A stretch of DNA of 64,000 nucleotides from Hyperoodon ampullatus (GCA_949752795.1 OX457058.1:164426223-164490222); one strand, 5' to 3'. Shown: positions 22,093 to 33,055, counted from the first letter of the stretch. Numbers and translations are program-made. The notes: generated from the letters alone by a model not told the origin.

Positions 22093-22983
22093 ATGAGAAG
22101 ATAGAAAAACACACAGCAGGTGAAGGAGCAAGATAAAAACCTACCAGACCTAACAAATGAAGAGGTAATAGGCAGTCTACCTGAAAAAGAATTCAGAATA
22201 ATGATAGTAAAGATGATCCAAGATTCTATTTCCAAGATCCAAAATCTTGGAAATAGAATAGACAAAATGCAAGAAACAGTTAACAAGGACCTAGAAGAAC
22301 TAAAGATGAATCAAGCATTGATTATAAACACAATAGATGAAATGAAAAATACACTAGATGGGATCAATAGCAGAATAACTGAGGCAGAAGAATGGATAAG
22401 TGAGGTGGAAGATAAAATAGTGGAAATAACTGCTGCAGAGCAGAATAAAGAAAAAAGAATGAAAAGAACAGACGACAGTCTCAGAGACCTCTGGGACAAC
22501 ATTAAATGCACCAACATTCGAATTATAGGGGTTCCAGGAGAAGAAGAGAAAAAGAAAGGGACTGAGAAAATATTTGAAGAGATTATAGTTGAAAACTCCC
22601 TTAATATGGGAAAGGAAATAGTTAATCAAGTCCAGGAGGCACAGAGAGTCCCATACAGAATAAATCCAAGGAGAAATACGCCAAGACACATATTAATCAA
22701 ACTGTCAAAAATTAGACACAAAGAAATCATATTAAAGGCAGCAAGAGAAAAACAACAAATAACACACAAGGGAATCCCCATCAGGTTAACAGCTGATCTC
22801 TCAGCAGAAACTCTACAAGCTAGAAGGGAGTGGCAGGACATATTTAAAGTGATGAAGGAGAAAAACCTGCAACCAAGATTACTCTACCCAGCAAGGATCT
22901 CATTCAGATCTGATGGAGAAATTAAAACCTTTACAGACAAGCAAAAGCTGAGAGAGTTCAGCACCACCAAACCAGCTTTATAA
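22093..22983 (+). pseudogene. LINE-1 ORF1 (RNA-binding chaperone), one early stop
   Basis: ORF1p trimerises, coats L1 RNA and acts as a nucleic-acid chaperone. The ATG at 22093 is followed by AGA AGA TAG, so codon 4 (22102-22104) is a stop. The rest is open to TAA at 22981-22983. From 22120 (GTG) the 287 residues include a heptad-rich coiled coil (roughly residues 35-115), the RRM with 'NIRIIGVPGEEE' (about 130-140), 'EAQRVPYRINPRRNTPRHI' (about 173-191) and the C-terminal domain with 'LQPRLLYPARISF' (about 251-263). The early stop is probably a C-to-T change. A weak restart is imaginable but unsupported. Confidence 0.92.
22223..22259. repeat. Perfect 16-bp inverted repeat in LINE-1 ORF1
   Basis: ATTCTATTTCCAAGAT (22223-22238) and ATCTTGGAAATAGAAT (22244-22259) are exact reverse complements separated by CCAAA. 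The RNA would form a 16-bp stem with a 5-nt loop in the coiled-coil coding region. Confidence 0.95.
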
Positions 22984-23065
22984 CAAATGCTAAAGGAAAT
23001 TATCTAGGCAAGAAAGACAACAGAAGGAAAAGACCTACAATAACGAACCCAAAGCAATTAAGGAA

Positions 23066-26000
23066 ATGGGAATAGGAACATACATATCAATAATTACCTT
23101 AAATGTAAATGGACTAAATGCTCCCACCAAAAGACACAGATTGGCTGAATGGATACAAAAACCAGACCCATATATATGCTGTCTACAAGAGACCCACTTC
23201 AGACCTAGAGGCACATACAGATTGAAAGTAAGGGGATGGAAAAAGATATTCCATACAAATGGAAATCAAAAGAAAGCTGGAGTAGCAATTCTTATATCAG
23301 ACAAAATAGACTTTAAAATAAAGACTATTAGAAGAGACAAAGAAGGACACTACATAATGATCAAGGGATCGATCCAAGAAGAAGATATAACAATTGTAAA
23401 TATTTATGCACCAAACATAGGAGCACCTCAATACATAAGGCAAATACTAACAACCATAAAAGGGGAAATCGATAGTAACACACTCATAGTAGGGGACTTT
23501 AACACCCTACTTTCACCAATGGACAGATCATCCAAAATGAAAATAAATAAGGGAACAAAAGCTTTAAATGATCCATTAACATGATGAACTTAATTGATAT
23601 TTATAGGACATTCCATCCAAAAACAACAGAATACACATTTTTCTCAAGTGCTCATGGAACATTCTCCAGGATAGATCATATCTTGGGTCACAAATCAAGC
23701 CTTGGTAAATTTAAGAAAATTGAAATTGTATCAAGTATCTTTTCTGACCACAGTGCTGTGAGACTAGATAGACATCAATTACCGGAAAAGATCTGTAAAA
23801 AATAAAAACATATGGAGGCTAAACAATACACTACTTAATAACGAAATGATCACTGAAGAAATCAAAGAGGAAATTAAAAAATAACTAGAAACAAATGACA
23901 ATGGAGACACGACAACCCAAAACCTATGGGACGCAGCAAAAGCAGTTCTAAGGGGGAAGTTTATAGCAATACAATCCCACCTTAAGAAACAGGAAACATC
24001 TCAAGTAAACAACCTGACCCTGCACCTAAAGCAATTAGAGAAAGAAGAACAAAAAACCCCCAAAGTTAGCAGAAGGAAAGAAATCATAAAGATCAGATGA
24101 AAAAGAAATGAAAAAGAAATGAAGGAAACGATAGCAAAGATCAATAAAACTAAAAGCTGGTTCTTTGAGAAGATAAACAAAATTGATAAACCATTAGCCA
24201 GACTCATCAAGAAAAAAAGGGAGAAGACTCAAATCAATAGAATTAGTAATGAAAAAGGAGAAGTAACAACTGACACTGCAGAAATACAAAAGATCATGAG
24301 AGATTACTACAAGAAACTCTATGCCAATAAAATGGACAACCTGGAAGAAATGGACAAATTCTTAGAAATGCACAGCCTGCCAAGACTGAATCAGGAAGAA
24401 ATGGAAAATATGAATAGACCAATCACAAGCACTGAAATTGAAACTGTGATTCACAATATTCCAACAAACAAAAGCCCAGAACCAGATGGCTTCACAGGCG
24501 AATTCTATCAAACATTTAGAGAAGAGCTAACACCCATCCTTCTCAAACTCTTCCAAACAATTTCAGACGAAGGAACACTCCCAAACTCATTCTACGAGGC
24601 CACCATCACCTTGATACCAAAACCAGGCAAGGATGTCACAAAGAAAGAAAACTACAGGCCAATATCACTGATGAACATAGATGCAAAAATCCTCAACAAA
24701 ATACGAGCAAACAGAATCCAACAGCACATTAAAAGGATCATAAACCATGATCAAGTGGGGTTTATTCCAGGAATGCAAGGATTCTTCAATATACACAAAT
24801 CAATCAATGTGATACACCATATTAACAAACTGAAGGAGAAAAACCATATGATCATCTCAATAGATGCAGAGAAAGCTTTTGACAAAATTCAACACCCATT
24901 TATGATAAAAACCCTGCAGAAAGTAGGCATAGAGGGAACTTTCCTCAACATAATAAAGGCCATATATGACAAACCCATAGCGAACATCGTCCTCAATGGT
25001 GAAAAACTGAAACCATTTCCACTAAGATCAGGAACAAGACAAGGCTGCCCACTCTCACCACTCTTATTCAACTTAGTTTTGGAAGTTTTAGCCACAGCAA
25101 TCAGAGAAGAAAAGGAAATAAAAGGAATCCAAATTGGAAAAGAAGAAGTAAAGCTGTCACTGTTTGCAGATGACATGATACTATAATAGAGAACCCTAAA
25201 GATGCTACCAGAAAACTGCTAGAGCTAATCAATGAATTTGGTAAAGTAGCAGGATACAAAATTAATGCACAGAAACCTCTGGCATTCCTGTACACTAATG
25301 ATGAAAAATCTGAAAGTGAAATCAAGAAAACACTCCCATTTACCATTGCAACAAAAAGAATAAAATATCTAGGAATAAACCTACCTAAGGAGACAAAAGA
25401 CCTGTATGCAGAAAATTATAAGACACTGATGAAAGAAATTAAAGATGATACAAATAGATGGAGACACATACCATGTTCCTGGATTGGAAGAATCAATATT
25501 GTGAAAATGACTCTACTTCCCAAAGCAATCTACAGATTCAATGCAATCCCTATCAAGCTACCACTGGCATTTTTCACAGAACTAGAGCAAAAAATTTCAA
25601 AATTTGTTTGGAAAAACAAAAGACCCCGAATAGCCAAAGCAATCTTGAGAACGAAAAACGGAGCTGGAGGAATCAGGCTCCCTGACTTCAGACTATACTA
25701 CAAAGCTACAGTAATCAAGACAGTGAGGTACTGGCACAAAAACAGAAAGATAGATCAATGGAACAGGATAGAAAGCCCAGAGATAAACCCACGCACATAT
25801 GGTCAACTTATCTTTGATAAAGGAGGCAGGAATGTACAGTGGAGAAAGGACAGCCTCTTCAATAAGTGGTGCTGGGAAAACTGGACAGAGACATGTAAAA
25901 GTATGGATTAGATCATTCCCTAACACCATACACAAAAATAAGCTCAAAATGGATTAAAGACCTAAATGTAAGGCCAGAAACTATCAAACTTTTAGAGGAA

Positions 26001-26885
26001 AACATAGGCAGAACACTCTATGACATAAATCACAGCAAGATCCTTTTGGACCCACCTCCTAGAGAAATGGAAATAAAAACAAGGATAAACAAATGGGACC
26101 TAATGAAACTTCAAAGCTTTTGCACAGCAAAGGAAACCATAAACAAGACTAAAAGACAACCCTCAGAATGGGAGAAAATATTTGCAAATGAAGCAACTGA
26201 AAAAGGATTAATCTCCAAAATTTATAAGCAGCTCATGCAGCTCAATAGCAAAAAAACAAACAACCCAATCCAAAAATGGGCAGAAGACTTAAATAGGCAT
26301 TTCTCCAAAGAAGATATACAGACTGCCAACAAACACATGAAAGAATGCTCAACATCACTAATCATTAGAGAAATGCAAATCAAAACTACAATGAGATATC
26401 ATCTCACACCAGTCAGAATGGCCATCATCAAGAAATCTAGAAACAATAAATGCTGGAGAGGGTGTGGAGAAAAGGGAACACTCTTGCACTGCTGGTGGGA
26501 ATGTCAATTGGTACAGCCACTATGGAGAACAGTATGGAGGTTCCTTAAAAAACTAAAAATAGAACTACCATATGACCCAGCAATCCCACTACTAGGCATA
26601 TACCCTGAGAAAACCATAATTCAAAAAGAGACATGTACCAAAATGTTCATTGCAGCTCTATTCACAATAGCCTGGAGATGGAAACAACCTAAGTGTCCAT
26701 CATCGGATGAATGGATAAAGAAGATGTGGCACATATATACAAAGGAATATTACTCAGCCATAAAAAGAAATGAAACTGAGCTATTTGTAATGAGGTGGAT
26801 AGACCTAGAGTTTGTCATACAGAGTGAAGTAAGTCAGAAAGAGAAAGGCAAATACCGTATCCTAACACATATATATGGAATTTAA
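23066..26885 (+). pseudogene. LINE-1 ORF2 (endonuclease, reverse transcriptase), broken
   Basis: ORF2p nicks target DNA and copies L1 RNA at the nick. The first 172 codons carry the endonuclease motifs 'NVNGLN', 'QETHF', 'NIYAPN' and 'VGDFNT'. The frame shifts near 23580, and 'IDHILGH' and 'SDHSAV' follow. It shifts back near 23771. Stops follow at 23882 (TAA) and 24098 (TGA). A 355-codon piece (24119-25186) holds the reverse transcriptase, including 'DQVGFIPG', 'SIDAEKAFD', 'RQGCPLSP' and the catalytic FADD (25163-25174). A small indel at about 25185 and another shift near 25907 separate the thumb and C-terminal parts. The C-terminal CX3CX7HX4C cysteine motif ('[18 protein letters not shown]') is intact. 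Confidence 0.94.
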
Positions 26886-27244
26886 GAAAAAAAAATGTCA
26901 TGAAGAACCTAGGGGTAAAACGGGAATAAAGACACACACCTACTTGAGAATGGACTTGAGGATATGGGGAGGGGGAAGGGTAAGCTGTGACAAAGCGAAA
27001 GAGAGGCATGGATATATATGCACTACCAAACATAAGGTAGATAGATAGTGGGAAGCAGCCGCATGGCACAGGGAGATCATCTCGGTGCTTTGTGACCGCC
27101 TGGAGGGGTGGGATAGGGAGGGTGGGAGGGAGGGAGACACAAGAGGGAAGGGATGTGGGAACAGATGTATATGTATGACTGATTCACATTGTTATAAAGC
27201 AGAAACTTATAAAAATTAATTAATTAATTAATTTTTAAAAAAAC
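26886..27244 (+). other. LINE-1 3' UTR with G-rich tract and tail
   Basis: After the ORF2 stop come about 215 nt of unique sequence, then a G-rich stretch at 27105-27134 with at least six runs of three or more G. A short AT-rich part with 'ttataaagcagaaacttat' follows, then (TTAA)n and A7. The G-rich tract is a common L1 3' UTR feature and could form a G-quadruplex in DNA or RNA. Confidence 0.85.
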
Positions 27245-27255
27245 CTCACAGAGGA
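27245..27255. repeat. LINE-1 target-site duplication, right copy
   Basis: CTCACAGAGGA directly follows the A-rich tail and matches 19665-19675. Confidence 0.85.
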
Positions 27256-27459
27256 GGTTTTGGAGCCCCTGAGCCCTGTATAAGTGTCCTACTCCTGTCT
27301 GTCCCACCAGGACATTTTTAACACTTTTAATTTTTCTTATCACTTTGTCTGAATTATCTCTTTCATTTTCATCCATGATTGATTTTTATCACATGGGGTA
27401 GTGTCTTATTTTCTATTTCTTGCTAAGTTACAATGACATTCCTATTGTAAAATCATTTT

Positions 27460-27586
27460 ATTATTTTTTTAATTTGAACATGCTGCAAGGCTTGTGGGAT
27501 CCTAGTTCCCCAGCCAGGGATGGAACCCGGGCCCTCTGCGGCTAAAGCATGGAGTCCTAACCACTGGACCACCAGTGGGAACTCCC
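27460..27586 (-). mobile_element. Short CHR/Bov-tA-like SINE
   Basis: A 127-bp reverse copy consisting mainly of the tRNA-like head with a short T-rich end at the left. The direct repeat GTAAAATCATTTT (27447-27459 and 27587-27599) flanks it exactly. The B box reads GGTTCCATCCC, unlike the other copies, so it represents another subfamily. Confidence 0.9.
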
Positions 27587-27599
27587 GTAAAATCATTTT

Positions 27600-28120
27600 C
27601 ACTGTCACGTGAAAAGCCAACATATGGCATTTTTAAGCCATGGGCACTAGGATGTGTCCTGCACACAGGAGACAGCCTGTCTCCATGCCTTACACCATAA
27701 AAATCACTTCCTTATTGTAAGTAAACACAAGAATTAGAAGCTTATTAACACCACGCAAAGAATCAATCACTCATTGAGTTAAATGAATTGATCACTACCA
27801 CTATTAATAAGTGTTTTTTGTCTGTGCTAGTCCTCCACGAATTAAAACTAATTAAAACTAATCACTAAAGTGATTCTTATACATGAACTTTTATTTCTTT
27901 GGGAAGTAAAATTATATAATGGAAAAAAATAGACCAGTTAAAATATCAATGTCAACTTAACTTCCTCTATGACATTGGGCAAAAAAAATCTACCTGCCCA
28001 GAGAGCCTGCTCTATCAGTAAGTAGAGATAATTTCTACCTAATAGAGCCATTTTAAGATAAAGTAATCTATGTCCTGGAATGAAAGAGATGTTCAAAAAA
28101 TATTAGTTTCTTCCCTTCCA
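27600..28120. other. Unassigned AT-rich sequence
   Basis: No exon or clear repeat. 'aattaaaacta' is repeated in tandem near 27840-27862. Confidence 0.4.
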
Positions 28121-28124
28121 CTTG

Positions 28125-28350
28125 AGTATAACTAGTTAAATGTGCACTAGTAGATATGACATAGGTGCTACTGAAATCTGTAAGACCAGGGCTCAAATTC
28201 TACTATTTGCTGTCCAACCTTGGGCGAGTTACCCTCCCTGAGCCTCAGTTTCTCCATCTGTAAAATGGTACCCACCTCAAAGGGTAAAGGGGTCATAGGA
28301 ATGGGATCCTTTGGTAAGTGCCAGACACAGAGTTAAGGACTCAATAAACT
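28125..28350 (+). mobile_element. MIR SINE
   Basis: Typical MIR text: 'gaccagggctcaaattctac', 'aaccttgggcgagttac', 'gagcctcagtttctccatct', 'taaaatggtacccacctcaa' and 'ggactcaataaact'. Confidence 0.82.
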
Positions 28351-28374
28351 TCAGTATAGCTGAGTACATGGAGT

Positions 28375-28548
28375 GACACAGATCAAGTTTCACATCCTGA
28401 CCCTATCACTTACCAACTATATTACCTTGGGCAAATTAACCTCTCCAAGCATCATTTTCTTAAAATAATAATTCTTACCTCACCAGTTTTTTATGAGGTT
28501 GATATTCAATAATATAAAAAAAAAGTGCCACATTCAGAATGTGGACAT
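28375..28548 (+). mobile_element. MIR SINE, second copy
   Basis: A second MIR in the same orientation shows 'ctatcacttaccaactat', 'ttaccttgggcaaattaacc' and 'ttcttacctcaccag'. It may be an independent insertion, or a duplication of the neighbouring MIR. Confidence 0.7.
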
Positions 28549-28746
28549 ATTAAGCGTTACTAAATGATAGCAATTATTAATACATTTTTAAAGGAGAGAT
28601 TAAAAGCTACCAGGGGAAGAAAACTATTAGATCCCTATATTGCAGACTCATATCATTAAATTGGAGAGAAATAGGCACGATTCAGAATCCAAAAATAGAG
28701 ATAATCTGAAAAGCTGTTTCAGGAAACTTTCTTTGATGGATTCCAT

Positions 28747-28748
<2 letters not shown>

Positions 28749-28792
<44 letters not shown>

Positions 28793-28832
28793 TTCCATAA
28801 TATATTTTATATATATTATATATACACATATA

Positions 28833-28892
<60 letters not shown>
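28749..28892. repeat. Compound microsatellite (GATA)n-(CT)n-(TA)n-(CA)n
   Basis: About ten GATA units are followed by an AT-rich link, eleven or so CT units, eleven or so AT units and a short CA run. The (TA)n part is self-complementary and can extrude as a cruciform. Confidence 0.92.
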
Positions 28893-28893
<1 letters not shown>

Positions 28894-29099
28894 GAACACT
28901 AGTGCCCTAGAAAAAGTGTTGAATTGAACTGGGTGAATCCTGCAAATTCCCCTATCAAAGCCTCCATCACCCTGTATGGAACAGTGAGCATTCTTGAAGG
29001 CCCAACGTAATACCCTTTCTCCCTGGATGTTTACCATAGAGCCTAGTGCACAAAACTACTCAGTAATTTTTACATAAATGTTTCTGCCTCTGTAGGTCT

Positions 29100-29232
29100 G
29101 TTTCCCTATCAGAACATAAGTGCCTGAAATGCACAGATGGTATAGTTCATGTCTGTATTCCTTTCATCTGATACAGAACCTGGCACATAGTGGGTCCTCC
29201 ACAAGCCTTGAGCCATTAATTCATTCATTCAT
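29100..29232 (+). mobile_element. L2 LINE 3'-end fragment
   Basis: The words 'cataagtgcctgaaatgcac', 'gtctgtattcctttcatc' and 'acctggcacatagtgggtcc', then 'ttcattcattcat', match the L2 3' end pattern. Confidence 0.7.
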
Positions 29233-29239
29233 CTCAATT

Positions 29240-29560
29240 AATCTAACTAAATTAATGAAACTGTCAGCACAGCATTATGTGCGTCACTGGACTCCTCTGA
29301 AGCATGGGAATCCAGCCACTGTATTTTCTTGTTTACATGCCTATCAGTCAAATGCGAAATGGCTCGGCTGTACAGACAGTGGTAAAGCAGCCTTGCTATT
29401 GCTCTCTCCTCCTACTCTTATAACAAGCAACTCCTAATAGACTTCCCTTTCAGCAAGCTGCCGCGTGCTGTGAGCGTACCAGATAAGCCGGGGTGATAAT
29501 AACAAAGCTAATGTTTCAGAGATTAAGTCATAGTAGCCCACGAGAATGTTGGGATGTTAG
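29240..29560. other. Repeat-free block with clustered factor-like motifs
   Basis: No repeat recognised. The words TTGTTTAC (29329-29336, forkhead-like), AGATAAG (29481-29487, GATA-like), TGATAA (29494-29499) and AACAAAG (29501-29507, SOX/LEF-like) lie close together. It may be a conserved element, but this is unproven. Confidence 0.35.
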
Positions 29561-31300
29561 AGGCAGCAATCTCCCTTGTAAGCAAGCACTCAAAAGAGGA
29601 GCGGGGGGGAAAGGAAGGGGCTGAATAATGGTCCAGGAGAACCTGTCTCTGTGTTTCCAGCCCAGGATGTCAGGGACGCGCCATAGGGGGTAAGACCTGT
29701 AGGGGAGAAAGCCCAGGAACTGTGAAAAGGGCAAAGCTTCACCATTCAGAATCTTGTGTTTACAGAAAACATAAATAAAATTATAAAACTGTAACTTTTG
29801 AATCATCTTCATTTCTTTGACAAGAAATCTCTTTCGTTTCATGGTCCAGTCTTCCCTTCTCCTCCTCCCCCAGGACTGTGTCTACGTTCTAGGGGGGTCT
29901 GTGCAGAATAAGGGTGTTTGCAGGTTCTAGAAATGGCTGCCTGGACCCCATTTGTGACCTGCCCACCCTGGCACGGGACATGTCCTTGTCCCCAACTGGT
30001 CTCCTGTCTTCAGTCTACCCCCGTCCTCAGTCTACACTGCTCAGTGCAGCATCGACCCTTGTTCCGGATGTCAAGGCTTCTTTGGGTCCTGCTCTCTCTC
30101 TCGTTTGCCCTGATCCTCTCAGAGGTAGGAGGTCTTGCTGCTCTTCCATCACGCTGGGGTCAGACAGCTTCTGTGAGGCTGGCACCCTTTGCCTCTGGGA
30201 CCCTACTCTCGGGTGCAGGGGGATGACTCTGTTGATGCCATGCCTGCTGGGGCTGGAGGGCTGGGTGAGTGAGGTTGCCACAGGACCACCTGCTGGACAT
30301 CTGTGCAGCCACCTCTGTTCTGGGGCCTAATGCCTCCCGGACCTGTATGTGAGATTCGGACTCTGGATTACAGGATTTCTTTCCCCGCTCAAATCCTCCG
30401 AAGCCAGCTGGGGTTTATGTAAACCTACTCCTTCCCTGGTAAAAAGCTCAGTCCCCAGAGTGAGTCTTTCTCTTCCTTCCCTTCTATTTCCCCTCAGCCC
30501 AAGACTCCTGAACAGCGAAGCTGGTCCTCTCTCTTTTGTTGCTGATTTTCCTCAAGCCTGAGGTCTTTGAGACTCAGAGGCAAAAATCGGGCCCCTTTGT
30601 CATGTTGTCTGTCATGCCCTCCCTTCCAGAAGCCATGAGTGCTGCTCCGTTGGGCAGCTGCCTGCACTGTGGATCATACAAGAAAAAAGCAGGGGAAGGC
30701 CGCACTCAGAGATGGGAACAGCAGCTCTGACTCACCCTGGTGAGGGCACACGGCCATCCTAAGCCACCTCCCCACAGAATCTCCAATGGTTCAATCTTCA
30801 TTTTCTTTGTCCCACAAAAACAGGGCATTCCAGAATGGGTCTAGCTGCAGAATGGCTCGAAATCAGAGGTGAATAGAGGATGCAGATGAGTTGGTGCCGT
30901 TCAGGAATCCTGACGATGAGGCTGAGGCCAGGCTGAAAGCTGCAGATAAGGCGCCAAGGCATCAAGTCCCACCTGCAGGTTGGGGTGGGCGCCAGAACCC
31001 CCACTAAGCAGGGGGAGGGTGGTCAGGTGGAGGCAGATTCCAAAAGTAAGAAGTCTTAGGTGAGAATTTAAGCCAGAAAAATGGACAGGATCTGGAGTTC
31101 TGAGCCCTAGGCTGGGAAAGAAGACCTTTAGATTACCACGTGGATGCTGACCCCTGGAAAGGCTCCTTCTTTGCTCTGCCCTGGCTTGATGTGACCTTCC
31201 CAGGGTAGGGAGAAAGAACTCAGGCTCGGAGGTCAGAAAGCTGTGGTTGAAATCTCAGCTCTGCCCCTGACATAAGCAGGTGTTTTAACCTCTTCCTGCA
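29561..31300. other. Unassigned, GC-richer sequence
   Basis: No exon or clear repeat was recognised. Open frames of 138 codons (29914-30330) and 102 codons (29918-30226) overlap in different frames, have no domain and show no splice or start context that I trust. Part of the region (about 30300-30800) could be an unrecognised old LTR. Confidence 0.35.
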
Positions 31301-31311
31301 TTTGTTTCCTT

Positions 31312-31524
31312 TTTTTTTTTTTTTTTTTTTTTGCGGTACGCGGGCCTCTCACTGTTGTGGCCTCTCCCACTGCAGAGCACAGGCTCCGGACGTGCAGGCT
31401 CAGCGGCCATGGCTCACGGGCCCAGCCGCTCCACGGCATGTGGGATCTTCCTGGACCGGGGCACGAATCCGTGTCCCCTGCATCAGCAGGCGGTCTCTCA
31501 ACCACTGCGCCACCAGGGAAGCCC
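31312..31524 (-). mobile_element. CHR-type SINE, shorter form
   Basis: Reverse copy with a T tract of about 20 at the left and 'gggaagccctg' at the right. The flanking repeat is TGTTTCCTT against TGTTTTCCTT (31303-31311 and 31525-31534), slightly imperfect. It forms an inverted pair with the copy at 31826. Confidence 0.9.
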
Positions 31525-31585
31525 TGTTTTCCTTGTTTCTAAAATGAGGTGAACTTTTCCCCAGCTTCAAGTTTTTGAAGTCATA

Positions 31586-31619
31586 CACGCACACACACAC
31601 ACATACACACACACACACC
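31586..31619 (+). repeat. (CA)n microsatellite
   Basis: A CA run with two interruptions (CACG and ATAC). Confidence 0.88.
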
Positions 31620-31825
31620 TTATACAAACAGACTCAGTCACCTGCTCAGCCAGTGCTCTCCCCTCAGCGAATCAGGCGCTCAGTGGCTGCTAAGTAAAAT
31701 CAGAACAACTTCCTCTGGGCTCTTCCCCCGCGGAGACGTCAGCTGGCTTTTCCCCAAGAGGGTGACTGACGCTCCTCCTCCTTCCTGACGGTCGTCTGCA
31801 AGCCTTCAAGAAAATTAAACTCTTG

Positions 31826-32038
31826 GGCTTCCCTGGTGGCGCAGTGGTTGAGAGTCCACCTGCCGATGCAGGGGACACGGGTTCGTGCCCCAGTCCGGGA
31901 AGCTCCCACATGCCATGGAGCAGCTGGACCCGTGAGCCATGGCCGCTGAGCCTGCGCGTCCGGAGCCTGTGCTCTGCAACGGGAGAGGCCACAACAGTGA
32001 GAGGCCCGCATACCGCAAAAAAAAAAAAAAAAAAAGAA
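31826..32038 (+). mobile_element. CHR-type SINE, shorter form
   Basis: Forward copy from 'ggcttccctggtggcgcagtgg' to an A tail of about 19. An 18-bp exact direct repeat, AAGAAAATTAAACTCTTG (31808-31825 and 32039-32056), flanks it, one of the clearest duplications in the window. This suggests a recent insertion. Confidence 0.96.
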
Positions 32039-32099
32039 AAGAAAATTAAACTCTTGATTTTATTCCCTGACAGTCACAACCCCACCTAGAATTACAGTA

Positions 32100-32490
32100 C
32101 TAAAGCTATAGTTTTATTTAGGGAGCTTCCCTAATAATTAGCTTCCCTAATTATATGGGTGGCTGCAGACTCCAGCCACGCTCATGATCAATCTCGGACC
32201 TGCACTAATCATCATAAAAGATAACGGCCTGCCATCTAAATGCACAGCAAATGCCCAGTGGAGGCCCATGGTGGGGGGAAATGGCACATGATTATTAACT
32301 CATCTCAGAGATTCAGGATGTCCTTTATTTACTTTCTCTGTTTTTTCCCCTTATGAAGACCTAACACAAAGAAGCAGCACTGAACAACGAACAGAGCCTG
32401 GGGGTGGGAAAGGCAGAAGCAGGAGATCTGGGTGCTAGGCTTGGCTTGTAACCTTGAGCATTCACATCCCCCATTTGTACATGGGCAGAT
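32100..32490. other. Repeat-poor block with paired TAATTA motifs
   Basis: AGCTTCCCTAAT occurs twice in 28 bases (32124-32135 and 32140-32151), each copy leading into a homeodomain-like TAATTA (32135-32140 and 32148-32153). The rest to 32330 is free of recognised repeats. Function is unknown. Confidence 0.35.
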
Positions 32491-32491
32491 T

Positions 32492-32692
32492 GAGCTGGAT
32501 CAATGGCTCCGGTGTCCAATCAACAGAATCACTTGTAGAATAACAGCAATAAAAAGATTCCCAGACTATCTATCCACCTCAGGCCTATTGCATCAGAATA
32601 GAGCTGGTGCCCAGGAATCTGTATTTTTCAAAGTTTTCCAGGAGATTCTTAAGATCTGTCATGTCTGAGAACCACTGGACTCTATAGATAAA
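32492..32692 (+). mobile_element. hAT (MER5/Charlie-like) MITE
   Basis: The words 'tcaacagaatcacttgtaga', 'gcatcagaatagagctgg', 'aatctgtatttttcaaag' and the end 'tgtctgagaaccactgga' match the pattern of MER5-like non-autonomous hAT elements. The left end is poorly defined. Confidence 0.6.
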
Positions 32693-32699
32693 ACCCAGA

Positions 32700-33055
32700 C
32701 CCCTCAGCTTCAGTAATCACCTTCCATTGCATTTACATTTTTTTGTGCTGCCATTATGAGATCTTGTTACACAGGGTAGGGCCCTTCAGTATTTATTAAC
32801 AACTAACTCAAGTTGGGAGAGCTGAATGGTCCATCTTATAGGAAAATAACTCCACGTCCCATAGAAGATGTGCTGGGATAGTTCTCAGAAACTTGAGCAT
32901 TTATTTAAGGCAAAAATGTTCTCAAGAGGTATTCTATTGGCATTTTGAGCCACTTCACCTTTTAGGAAACTGTTCCATGCATTTTAGGACATAGAGCATA
33001 CCTGACTTCTATTCCCTAAGTACTTATAACACCCTCACATTCACCCTGACTATCA
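32700..33055. other. Unassigned sequence
   Basis: About 350 bases with no recognised repeat or exon. Confidence 0.4.

Larger units (their letters stand above)
19676..27244 (+). mobile_element. Nearly full-length LINE-1, inactivated
   Basis: The 7.57 kb element is bounded by a target-site duplication and has all four parts: 5' UTR (19676-22092), ORF1 (22093-22983), a spacer of about 80 nt, ORF2 (23066-26885) and a 3' UTR ending in (TTAA)n and A-rich sequence. Its 5' end has the short YY1-like word of other full-length L1s, so reverse transcription reached the true start. ORF1 has one early stop and ORF2 about six lesions, so it cannot move itself. The modest number of lesions suggests middle age, younger than the L1s at 57-63 kb. 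Confidence 0.95.

Noticed and set aside
24097..24118. Apparent 11-bp tandem duplication in ORF2
   Set aside because: The A-rich 'atgaaaaagaa' word is likely part of the normal L1 sequence, so a duplication cannot be claimed without the family consensus.
28749..28892. Regular spacing suggesting a CRISPR-like array
   Set aside because: It is a compound microsatellite with 2-4 base units and no spacers.
29914..30330. 138-codon open frame that could be an exon
   Set aside because: It overlaps another open frame of 102 codons, lacks any domain, and no convincing splice sites or neighbouring exons were found.
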